A stretch of 5,910 nt of DNA from positions 1-5,910 of the forward strand of contig JANXMO010000021.1 of NCBI GenBank assembly GCA_025354615.1, given 5' to 3'. Both the position numbers and the translations under genes were made by a program. This document shows, in pieces, positions 1 through 5,910 of this stretch. How positions within the stretch are numbered: the stretch's first letter is position 1; every line of letters starts with the position of its first letter. The notes beneath the pieces were generated by a model that had not been told where the DNA came from, made no database searches, and saw nothing but the letters and a program-made list of their open reading frames with translations. The DNA is from Burkholderiales bacterium (lineage in GTDB: Bacteria > Pseudomonadota > Gammaproteobacteria > Burkholderiales > Burkholderiaceae_C).

Positions 1-1
1 G

Positions 2-592
2 ATGCCTCAAGCGGCCGCGCTGTCAGTGCATGAAATTTTGCAGTGGTGCAAGAAAGGTGGCAGCCCGTTGCAATGGGAGGCGCCTGCGCTTGAAGCCGCC
101 TGCCAGGCGATTGCCGGCCTGCGTGCAGCCCGCGCGCGCGAAGGCGCCCGGCTGGCCGACGTGCTGCGGGCTTGCCTGCAGCGCTTGCGTGAACTGGCCG
201 CACAAGCCGAACCGTTGATTCCCGCGGCCATCACGCGTCAACAGCAAAAATTCCTCGAGCGGTGGGAAGAGGCCTTGGCCGCTACCGGCGCCGCCCAAAC
301 CATTTCCCGCGAAGCCTTGCAGGAACGTGCACTCAACGAAACCGCCGCCTTTGCCATCCGCATCGACGTGGCCGAAGAACTGGCCCGCCTGCGCGCCCAC
401 CTCGACGAACTGGCCCGCTTGCTCGACGCGGGAGGCGAAGTCGGCAAACGGCTGGACTTCCTGATCCAGGAATTGCTGCGGGAAGCCAATACGCTGGGCT
501 CCAAAGCGTCAACACTGGAATTGACCAATATTTCGCTTGAAATGAAAGTTTTGATCGAGCAGTTGCGGGAGCAGGTACAGAACTTGGAGTGA
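2..592 (+). CDS. yicC: YicC/YloC-family endoribonuclease, C-terminal part (5' end outside window)
   Basis: This is the C-terminal 196 residues of a YicC-like protein. Known members run to about 290 residues, so roughly the first third lies to the left. The ATG at base 2 aligns with the middle of the family and is best read as an internal methionine, not the start. The family signatures are clear: RIDVAEELARLRAHLDE at visible residues 120-136, GKRLDFLIQELLREANTLGS at 148-167, and the terminal block KVLIEQLREQVQNLE at 182-196, which closely resembles the end of E. coli YicC. The region from about residue 110 on corresponds to the DUF1732 module, and the part before it is helical, charged and compatible with the end of YicC_N. 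YicC proteins are cytoplasmic and have been linked to RNA cleavage or turnover, including small-RNA decay in E. coli; that role is family knowledge, not visible here. It ends with TGA 20 bp from the stop of the convergent endonuclease gene. Family call is firm; function in this organism is inferred. Confidence 0.93.
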   Translation: MPQAAALSVHEILQWCKKGGSPLQWEAPALEAACQAIAGLRAARAREGARLADVLRACLQRLRELAAQAEPLIPAAITRQQQKFLERWEEALAATGAAQTISREALQERALNETAAFAIRIDVAEELARLRAHLDELARLLDAGGEVGKRLDFLIQELLREANTLGSKASTLELTNISLEMKVLIEQLREQVQNLE

Positions 593-612
593 ACTGCGAG
601 GGGTGAAATGGC

Positions 613-1374
613 TTACCCAACGGTCGGGTCAGGAGCATCCACCAAAACCCCATTTTCCAGGCCGCGCGCCTGCCCGTACGGGCACAGGTCAAGCACCACG
701 CAAGCCGCGCATTGCGGCATACGCCATGTACAGATTTTCTGGCCATGCCGCATTAAAACCTGGTGGTTGTCATAGACCTGCTGTGCATCCCATTCCACAG
801 GCAGCTGCGCTTCCAGGATGCGGTGCGCGGGTCCGACGGCCATTCTTTCAGGGATCAAGCCAAGGCGCGCCGCCACGCGATGGTGGTGGCTGTCAACGGG
901 CAGCGCCTTGCCACGCAGGGAGCTGAAGGAAATAACCGCTGCGCTGGTTTTGGGTCCAACGCCGTTCAGCGTCTCAAGCCAGGCGCGGGCCTGTGCAACC
1001 GGCCAGTCTTGCAAAAAATCGAGCGACAGGCGTCCCTCATTGCGTTCGGTGAGTTCGCGCAGCACTTGCTGAATGCGCGGTGCTTTTTGTTCCGGCCAGG
1101 TCGATGCGGCAATGGCCTGCTCCACGTCTTGGGTGGGCGCATCGCGTACGTCCGACCAAGCAGGGAAACGCTCGCGCAGCGTGCGAAAGGCCAGCGCTGA
1201 ATCCCGGTTGCGCGTTCGGTGTGACAGCAGGGCCGACACCAGCTCGTCCAGTGGGTCGAGATCATGGAAGTAGCACAGCGGACAGCCGTATTCCCTGCAC
1301 AGGCGGTGATGCACCTCGACCACACGGGCAGTCGCGGAAGTCTCGGCTCCAAGGTCGTGAATCAATGAAGGCAT
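613..1374 (-). CDS. Endonuclease III-like HhH-GPD DNA glycosylase with [4Fe-4S] cluster
   Basis: This 253-residue protein has the endonuclease III layout. A helical N-terminal part carries LVSALLSHRTRNRDS (45-59). The helix-hairpin-helix is LNGVGPKTSAAV (136-147), with K142 at the place of the catalytic lysine of bifunctional glycosylase/AP lyases. VDSHHHRVAARLGL (160-173) supplies the catalytic aspartate D161. The C-terminus has cysteines 215, 222, 225 and 231 in the C-X6-C-X2-C-X5-C spacing of the [4Fe-4S] loop. The expected role is base-excision repair in the cytoplasm: removal of damaged, mainly oxidised, pyrimidines followed by strand cleavage. The family includes divergent paralogues, sometimes labelled 'endonuclease III domain protein', and the SHRTRN motif replaces the usual SAQATD, so I do not assign nth. 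An extra N-terminal cysteine group (C26, C31, C34) and a 22-residue tail after the cluster are notable. The ATG at 1374 lacks a strong ribosome-binding site (only a weak AGG far upstream), but no better start is evident. It lies 28 bp after the hybrid kinase, same strand. Confidence 0.9.
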   Translation of the reverse strand: MPSLIHDLGAETSATARVVEVHHRLCREYGCPLCYFHDLDPLDELVSALLSHRTRNRDSALAFRTLRERFPAWSDVRDAPTQDVEQAIAASTWPEQKAPRIQQVLRELTERNEGRLSLDFLQDWPVAQARAWLETLNGVGPKTSAAVISFSSLRGKALPVDSHHHRVAARLGLIPERMAVGPAHRILEAQLPVEWDAQQVYDNHQVLMRHGQKICTWRMPQCAACVVLDLCPYGQARGLENGVLVDAPDPTVG

Positions 1375-1377
1375 TCG

Positions 1378-1404
1378 AAAACGAGCCTAGCCTGCCGGCT
1401 GCTC
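1378..1404 (-). terminator. Possible intrinsic terminator or attenuator hairpin between hybrid kinase and endonuclease
   Basis: Read on the minus strand, the kinase stop TGA runs into an inverted repeat. GAGC and AGCC form the left arm, GGCA is the loop, and GGCT then GCTC form the right arm, with a two-base AG bulge on the right side. The hairpin is followed by G and then TTTT. Eight base pairs with a bulge and only four T's make a modest Rho-independent terminator. The structure ends three bases before the endonuclease ATG, so it could instead act as a leader structure affecting that gene's translation. The base pairing is seen; the function is inferred. Confidence 0.35.
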
Positions 1405-4153
1405 AAGCTATGCGCGCCGAACTGTCCAGGCGGGTGATGCTGGCTTTGCGCGCGGCAACAATCCCTTCACTGAGCCGGCACAGGGAAATCGGCTTGGCCA
1501 CATAGGCCTGGAAGCCGGCTCGAATACCGGCCTGGCGCTCGGTCTCCATCGCAAAAGCCGTCAGTGCGACAGCAGGTACTTGGCCGCCTTGGGCCGCGGG
1601 CAGTTGGCGAACCCTGCGGACCAGCGTCAGGCCGTCCATTTCCGGCATGCCAATGTCAGACACCAACACGTCAAAGGTTTGTGTGCGCACCAGTTCGAGG
1701 GCTTCGCGCGCCGAAGCGGCCAGCCGCACCGAGGCGCCCAGGCTGCTCAGGGCGACCTGCGCCACTTCCCGAGCGTCCTGTTCATCGTCGACCAGCAGAA
1801 TGTTCAGGCCGCCCAGATCGGTACCCGACAGCACATCGGTATTGAGGGGCCTACGCGGCGCCATCTCCTCGACCTGCGCCAGCGGCAGCGTGAACGTGAA
1901 GGCCGAGCCCGCCCCGGGCCCTGGGCTATCGGCCGTGATGCCGCCCTGGTGCAGCTCGACGACGGCGTGCGCAATTGCCAGCCCCAGGCCCAGCCCGCCC
2001 GCATGGCGGGTCACGGACGCATCTTGCTGGCGCATGCGGTCGAACACATGCGGCAGGAACTCAGGCGTGATGCCCCGGCCGTTGTCCGCAACGCGAACAT
2101 GTGCCTTGCCACCTTGTGCCCACACGATGACGTCCACTCGGCCACTGGTGTCGGTGAACTTCAGCGCATTGCCGATCAGGTTGGCCAGCACCTGAGCGAT
2201 GCGCTTGGGGTCTGCCTCTACCAAAACCGGCGCGGCTTCCCGGCACGCCAGGGCAATGCCTTTGCGCTGCGCCGCATGCAAATGGGAGAGGGTCACCTCT
2301 TTGGCGATTTCAACGATGTCCAGCGGCACTGGATCAAGCGTCAGCTTGCCCGCCAGTACCGCGCTCATGTCGAGCAAATCATCGATCAAGCTGGCTTGCA
2401 GCTGTGCATTGCGGCGAATGACGGTCGCTGCCTTGATCAAGGTTTCATCGCCACCGCTGCGCCGGGCCAGGATTTCCGACCACCCGGTGATGGCACTCAA
2501 CGGCGAACGCAGTTCGTGCGACACGGTGGCCAGAAACTCGTCACGCATGCGGGCCACCCGTTCGGCCTCGGCCCGGGCAATGCGCTCTTCGGCCAGTGCG
2601 CGCTCGGTTTTTTCGGCCAACATCATCATCTCGTGCACGTCAAAAACGGTGCCCACCCATCTCACGGGCTGGCGCGCCTCATCCATCACGGCATGGGCTT
2701 CCAGATCAAACCAGCGCGTTTCTTGCAAAGGCGGCACGATCAAGCGGCAGCGAACTTTCAAATCGTCGCCCGTTGCCAGGCAGCTTTTCCAGCAGGCAAC
2801 GAAATTTTCGCGGTCATCTTCGTGGATGAGATGCTGAAGGTCGAGCACATGGCCGCCGGCTTCGGCGGCCCCGGCATAAATCCAGGCTTTGTTGACGTAT
2901 TGAAGCCAGCCGCGGGCGTCAGCCTGCCAGACGCCCTGCGGCAGCGACTCGGCCAGCACACCGAATTGCCGTTCCTGGGTTGCCGAGGCCAGCGTCTGTT
3001 CGCGCGCATTGGCGCTCAGCGTGGCAAGGGCCCGCTGCACCTCCGACACCTCCCCAACGGAGTGGCTAAGCGGCGGCAAGCCGACCGGTGCCCCACCGTT
3101 TCCAGCAGCGGCTTGCTTGGCGGCTTCCGCCAACAAACGAACGGGCCGCACCAGCCGGGCGGCCACATACCAGGCCAAGCCCGCCGCCGCCAGACCCAGG
3201 GCCAAAGCGCCCGCCAGAAAACCATAGCGCAAGTTGTGGGCCGGGCCGAGTGCCAACGCATAAGGCTGGCGGGCCACCACTTTCCAGCCGAAGCCCTGGA
3301 ACCGACCATGTGGCTGCGTGCCGGCCACGTAAGTCAGCGCGTCTTCGCCGTCGGGCCACACGATGCGCTGTGACTGGGCTGCGGTGCGCGGTGCGTGCAG
3401 GAAAGCCAGCTCGGTGCCCACCGCAATGGTGTTTGAACTGGCGAGCACCACCTTGCCCTTGGTGTCGACCAAAACCATTTCCACGCCGCGACGCTCCTTC
3501 AATGGGCCAAAGACCTGGTCACGGATTTGCTGCGTCCACTGCCAACCGATGTGGGTTGCAAAGACGCGGAAGACATGGCCGGCCTCGTCGAATACCGGCG
3601 CGGCGACGTCCAGAAAGCGCAGCGCTTCACCATTGGCCGGCCGCGGCAGCAGTTCGGCCAGACGCACGGCTTTGTGCACGTCACCCAGGAACGGCCCTTT
3701 CTTGCCCTCTTCATACACCTGGCGGCCTTGCGCATTGCCGCCCTCGAAAATCCCGCCGTTGGCAGCCACCACCTGGCCGGTGGCCGCATCGATGATGCAG
3801 ACGTAAGCGAACTCGGGATGCGCTTGTTTGAATTGATCGAGTGCAGCACGCATTTGCTCGACAGTGGACGTGCGGCTGCTGAAACGCTCGCGCTGTGCCT
3901 GATCCGCGATTTCCGTGCCGAAGCGGTCCATGCCGCGCGACAACTCACGCGCCATCTGCTCGGCCAGGTTCTCGAGGTTAGTCGAGCTGAGGCGAAGAAT
4001 TTCGCGCTCTGCCGCTTGCGACAGCACGCCGGCCAGCAGCAGCGCCGAACCCAGCGTGAGTGCAGCCAGTGCCAGGCCAATGCGCGTTTGCAGGCGTTGC
4101 AGCCGCGCAGGCGGCTTGGCCGACGACGGTTCAAGCGGGTGCATGGCGTTCAT
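1403..4153 (-). CDS. Membrane-bound hybrid sensor histidine kinase/receiver (Cache-like, HAMP-like, PAS, HisKA, HATPase, REC)
   Basis: This 916-residue protein senses a signal and phosphorylates itself. A short basic N-terminus precedes transmembrane segment 1 (about 25-46). A periplasmic region of about 260 residues follows, resembling a double Cache sensor, with strands such as FAYVCIIDAATGQVVAA (115-131) and VEMVLVDTKGKVVLASS (224-240). Segment 2 (about 309-331) leads into a HAMP-like linker (about 330-385) and a PAS domain (about 395-507). A charged helix (about 508-537) joins this to HisKA with phosphoacceptor H546 in SHELRSPL. The ATPase domain has N658/N662 in NLIGNALKFT, DNGRGI (690-695) and GGLGLGLAI (719-727). 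The receiver (783-900) has D789/D790, phosphoacceptor D833, T865 and K887. All catalytic residues look intact. There is no HPt or output domain after the receiver, so phosphate probably passes to a separate HPt or regulator. The ATG at 4153 is chosen because an in-frame TGA lies 12 bases upstream and GAAGG sits six bases before it; a second ATG at codon 4 is possible. The ligand cannot be read from the sequence. Confidence 0.93.
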   Translation of the reverse strand: MNAMHPLEPSSAKPPARLQRLQTRIGLALAALTLGSALLLAGVLSQAAEREILRLSSTNLENLAEQMARELSRGMDRFGTEIADQAQRERFSSRTSTVEQMRAALDQFKQAHPEFAYVCIIDAATGQVVAANGGIFEGGNAQGRQVYEEGKKGPFLGDVHKAVRLAELLPRPANGEALRFLDVAAPVFDEAGHVFRVFATHIGWQWTQQIRDQVFGPLKERRGVEMVLVDTKGKVVLASSNTIAVGTELAFLHAPRTAAQSQRIVWPDGEDALTYVAGTQPHGRFQGFGWKVVARQPYALALGPAHNLRYGFLAGALALGLAAAGLAWYVAARLVRPVRLLAEAAKQAAAGNGGAPVGLPPLSHSVGEVSEVQRALATLSANAREQTLASATQERQFGVLAESLPQGVWQADARGWLQYVNKAWIYAGAAEAGGHVLDLQHLIHEDDRENFVACWKSCLATGDDLKVRCRLIVPPLQETRWFDLEAHAVMDEARQPVRWVGTVFDVHEMMMLAEKTERALAEERIARAEAERVARMRDEFLATVSHELRSPLSAITGWSEILARRSGGDETLIKAATVIRRNAQLQASLIDDLLDMSAVLAGKLTLDPVPLDIVEIAKEVTLSHLHAAQRKGIALACREAAPVLVEADPKRIAQVLANLIGNALKFTDTSGRVDVIVWAQGGKAHVRVADNGRGITPEFLPHVFDRMRQQDASVTRHAGGLGLGLAIAHAVVELHQGGITADSPGPGAGSAFTFTLPLAQVEEMAPRRPLNTDVLSGTDLGGLNILLVDDEQDAREVAQVALSSLGASVRLAASAREALELVRTQTFDVLVSDIGMPEMDGLTLVRRVRQLPAAQGGQVPAVALTAFAMETERQAGIRAGFQAYVAKPISLCRLSEGIVAARKASITRLDSSARIA

Positions 4154-4235
4154 CGGCAGCCTTCAGCAGGTTGTGGGTGATGGAGCTTTCGGTGTCATGA
4201 GCACATCGGGCGCGAATGTGCAGGAACAAATCCAT
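4131..4235 (-). CDS. Doubtful 34-codon reading frame bridging receiver and hybrid kinase
   Basis: An ATG immediately follows the receiver's TGA, with no base between them and in the same frame. It opens a 34-codon frame starting MDLFLHIRARC and ending KAADERHAPA. It covers the whole 82-bp gap and overlaps the first 23 bases of the hybrid kinase in another frame. No domain, signal peptide or membrane segment is recognisable and there is no clear ribosome-binding site of its own. It could be translated by reinitiation and couple receiver and kinase translation, or it may be chance. I do not recognise it, and chance is the more likely reading. Confidence 0.12.
   Translation of the reverse strand: MDLFLHIRARCAHDTESSITHNLLKAADERHAPA
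4160..4164 (-). promoter_or_regulatory. Ribosome-binding site of the hybrid kinase
   Basis: GAAGG on the minus strand lies six bases upstream of the ATG at 4153, a good Shine-Dalgarno position. With the in-frame TGA a little upstream, it fixes the hybrid kinase start at 4153. It also lies inside the small 34-codon reading frame at 4131-4235, so translation through that frame would pass over it. Confidence 0.6.
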
Positions 4236-4598
4236 TCAAGCCGCGCGGCCTTGTTCCACCACCTTCATCAGAGTGTCAAGGTCGACTGGCTTGACGAAGT
4301 GGTGGTCGAAGCCAGCCTCACGGGATTTTTGGCGGTCTTCTTGCTGGCCCCAGCCGCTAAGCGCAATCAGCAACATGTCCTTTCCCCACGGCTGTTGGCG
4401 GATTCGCTTGGCCGCTTCGTGGCCACTCACATGGGGCAAACCGATGTCCAGCAATAGAACCTGGGGCCTGAAGGTTTGTGCATGGCGAATGGCCTCCAGG
4501 CCGTCATGCCCGACAAGCGTCTGATGACCGAGCATTTGAATGACCTCCGAGAGGCTTTCCGCGCTGTCAATGTTGTCGTCGACCACCAGAATGCGCAA
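4236..4598 (-). CDS. Single-domain response regulator (receiver only), TTG start
   Basis: This 120-residue protein is a complete CheY-like receiver and nothing more. The acidic pocket is D7/D8 in RILVVDDN, the phosphoacceptor is D51 in LLLDIGLP (48-55), the switch Ser is S81 in ALSGWG and the conserved lysine is K103 in FVKPVD. It should accept a phosphoryl group from a kinase core, most likely that of the adjoining gene, and either pass it on or act by protein binding; no output domain is present. The start must be the TTG at 4598 (or the frame must be read through from upstream), because later start codons would remove the first strand. The TTG directly follows the upstream kinase's TGA in the same frame, and only a weak GAG lies at a usable distance, so translation probably depends on coupling. 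Sequence style matches receivers normally fused to the C-terminus of PAS-type hybrid kinases, suggesting it was once, or still is, part of that protein. Confidence 0.85.
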   Translation of the reverse strand: MRILVVDDNIDSAESLSEVIQMLGHQTLVGHDGLEAIRHAQTFRPQVLLLDIGLPHVSGHEAAKRIRQQPWGKDMLLIALSGWGQQEDRQKSREAGFDHHFVKPVDLDTLMKVVEQGRAA

Positions 4599-4601
4599 TC
4601 A
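4599..4601 (-). other. In-frame TGA separating kinase and receiver
   Basis: On the minus strand the codons run AGC AAC AAC TGA TTG CGC ATT CTG. The TGA closes the upstream kinase, and the next codon, in the same frame, begins the receiver. Without this one codon the two reading frames form a continuous hybrid kinase. It may be a true stop with an adjoining TTG start, a recent nonsense change, a leaky stop or a sequencing error. Confidence 0.8.
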
Positions 4602-5910
4602 GTTGTTGCTCGCACTGCCTGGCGTCAAACCGCTGCTGTCTTGTTCATCGTCACTGGCGTTCGGGGGAAGGCTTTTGTCGTGGCCGTGCTGGCCGACATC
4701 AACGACCGCTGCCGGCAGCGGCAGCCGGATCGTAAATTGGCTACCCAACCCGGGGCCGTCGCTGTGCCCGGCCACACTGCCGCCATGCATTTCCACCAAG
4801 CGTTTGACCAGTGCCAAGCCAATGCCCAAGCCGCCCTGGGAGTGCCCCGGCGTTCTGTCCGCCTGGGCAAACATGTCGAACACACGGGGCAGCAGTTGAG
4901 ACGGAATGCCGATGCCTGAATCACGCACCGCTACCACCGCCTGACCCGCCTCTTCAACGGCAATGACTTCGATGTGACCGCCTTCAGGCGTGTACTTGGC
5001 TGCGTTGTTGAGCAAATTGGCAATGGTTTGCGACAGCCGCGTCACATCGGCCTCTACGCTGAGCAGCCCGGTAGCAGGCAGGCGCACGCTCAATTGATGG
5101 CCCCCGGCTTGAATGAGCGGGCGGCTGGTTTCAATCGCCGCTTGCACCACATCGGCAATGTCGACCCGTTCGAGCCGCAACGCGACCTTGCCCTGACTGA
5201 TGCGGCTGACGTCCAGCAAGTCATCAACCAGATGCACCATTTGCCGCAGCTGCCGCTCAATGATGCTGCGGGCTTTTTCCTGCGCCTGAACGTCTTGCGT
5301 CAGGCGCAGGATCTGCAAAGCATTGCGAATCGGCGCCAAGGGATTGCGCAGTTCATGCGCCAGCGTTGCCAGGAATTCGTCCTTCTTGCGATCGGCCTCG
5401 CGCAATAAATATTCGGCCTCCTTGCGTTCGGTGGTGTTGGTCACGATGCCCAACAACCGCCGCCCCTGCGGCGCAGCGCCATAGAAACTGCCGTGAACCT
5501 CGATCCAGTGCACCGACCCATCGGGCCAGATGACACGGCATTCAAAGTGCAAGTCATCGCCATTGTTTTCGCACTGCGCAAAACAGTGCACCACCTGGGC
5601 ACGGTCTTGCGGATGCACTTGCGATAGCAGGCGCTCTTTGCCCCAATCGTCAATCGGCACCTGGTAACCAAAACACTGGTCGTGCTGCAGCGAATGGCGG
5701 GCCTTGCCAGTGCGCAAGTCCAGTTCCCAGTCGCCAATGCACGCTGATTCCAGTGTGAACTGCAGGCGCGCCCGACTGTTCTGCAACGCGGCATTGACCT
5801 GCTCTTGCTCCGTCACATCAACGGCAATCGACAGCACGGATTCAACCGACCCATCGTCGTCGAATTCAGGAATCAGTCTTGAATCAAATACTTTTTCAGT
5901 CCCGTCGATG
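4599..5910 (-). CDS. PAS-containing sensor histidine kinase, N-terminus outside window
   Basis: The open frame continues to the right edge: codons upstream of the GTG at 5837 encode FDSRLIPEFDDDGSVESV, the typical end of a PAS domain, so that GTG is internal. Of 436 visible residues, 1-35 are the end of a first PAS unit closing in VDVTEQEQ. Residues about 45-165 form a second PAS unit of the PAS_3 type, with WPDGSVHWIEVHG and closing NTTERKEAE. A helix leads into HisKA with phosphoacceptor H185 in LAHELRNPLAPI. The ATPase domain has N298 and N301/N302 in NLLNNAAKYT, D330 in DSGIGI, and GGLGIGLAL (359-367). The last 35 or so residues are a polar, low-complexity linker. No membrane segment is visible, so the shown part is cytoplasmic; the missing N-terminus could hold a sensor or membrane anchors. 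The core looks catalytically intact. Such kinases commonly carry a C-terminal receiver, which here follows in the same frame after a single TGA. It is the first visible gene of the minus-strand signalling block. Confidence 0.92.
   Translation of the reverse strand, partial: IDGTEKVFDSRLIPEFDDDGSVESVLSIAVDVTEQEQVNAALQNSRARLQFTLESACIGDWELDLRTGKARHSLQHDQCFGYQVPIDDWGKERLLSQVHPQDRAQVVHCFAQCENNGDDLHFECRVIWPDGSVHWIEVHGSFYGAAPQGRRLLGIVTNTTERKEAEYLLREADRKKDEFLATLAHELRNPLAPIRNALQILRLTQDVQAQEKARSIIERQLRQMVHLVDDLLDVSRISQGKVALRLERVDIADVVQAAIETSRPLIQAGGHQLSVRLPATGLLSVEADVTRLSQTIANLLNNAAKYTPEGGHIEVIAVEEAGQAVVAVRDSGIGIPSQLLPRVFDMFAQADRTPGHSQGGLGIGLALVKRLVEMHGGSVAGHSDGPGLGSQFTIRLPLPAAVVDVGQHGHDKSLPPNASDDEQDSSGLTPGSASNN

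Noticed and set aside
597..617. Possible GGGT/ACCC inverted repeat as a bidirectional terminator between the convergent genes
   Set aside because: Only four base pairs with a ten-base loop and no T-run on either strand.
333..746. 137-codon minus-strand frame crossing the YicC end and the endonuclease end
   Set aside because: It overlaps conserved coding sequence of both genes in other frames, and its composition is Arg/Pro-rich shadow sequence.
763..1200. 145-codon plus-strand frame within the endonuclease gene
   Set aside because: Antisense to the helix-hairpin-helix and catalytic region of a clear DNA glycosylase, with no features of its own.
1580..3373. 597-codon open frame on the plus strand
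   Set aside because: It lies wholly antisense to the hybrid kinase, is rich in His, Gln, Arg and Pro as expected from a mirrored G+C-rich gene, and shows no recognisable domain. The opposite strand encodes clear kinase motifs over the same bases.
3527..4180. 217-codon plus-strand frame near the hybrid kinase start
   Set aside because: Antisense shadow of the kinase N-terminus, with no domain signature.
4154..4235. Promoter for the hybrid kinase in the 82-bp gap
   Set aside because: A TTGTTC-like element exists on the minus strand, but no convincing -10 box lies at a proper distance, so a promoter cannot be supported by eye.
4476..4919. 147-codon plus-strand frame across the kinase/receiver junction
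   Set aside because: Antisense to two genes with conserved motifs. Codon bias of the opposite strand explains the open frame.
1..5910. Mobile element, CRISPR array, defence island or structural RNA
   Set aside because: No transposase, integrase, spaced direct repeats, tRNA-like cloverleaf or toxin-antitoxin-like pair was seen. The window is filled by conserved chromosomal gene families.

Overview
The window is about 5.9 kb of G+C-rich chromosomal DNA with tight bacterial gene packing. Protein style suggests a betaproteobacterium, probably Burkholderiales and perhaps Comamonadaceae-like. Pointers are the YicC C-terminus, the 'ALSGWGQQEDRQKSREAGF'-type receiver and the 'LAHELRNPLAPIRNALQ' kinase box. 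This placement is by recognition only, not by a search. I see no transposase, integrase, tRNA, rRNA, CRISPR array or long repeat, and codon use looks even across the window.

Left edge, plus strand (1-592): the 3' two-thirds of a YicC/YloC-family gene, entering from outside the window. It converges on the next gene with only 20 bp between the two stop codons.

Minus strand, read from right to left, is one co-oriented block. First comes a sensor histidine kinase with two PAS units (5910 to 4599, its start lying beyond the window). It is followed with zero spacing, and in the same reading frame, by a single-domain receiver (4598 to 4236). After an 82-bp gap comes a membrane-anchored hybrid kinase with Cache-like sensor, HAMP-like region, PAS, HisKA, HATPase and receiver (4153 to 1403). 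Then, 28 bp on, comes an endonuclease III-like [4Fe-4S] DNA glycosylase (1374 to 613). A hairpin followed by four T's overlaps the hybrid kinase's stop and may separate the signalling block from the repair gene.

The three signalling proteins probably form one phosphorelay or two cross-talking pathways. There are two autokinase cores and two phosphoacceptor receivers, but no DNA-binding, c-di-GMP or other output domain and no HPt domain is visible, so the output must be encoded elsewhere. The most notable feature is the junction of the first kinase and its receiver. A single TGA, directly followed by a TTG codon, is all that separates them, and removing it would give a conventional hybrid kinase. 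I found no strong evidence for a wholly new system. The genes are recognisable families in an ordinary chromosomal context.
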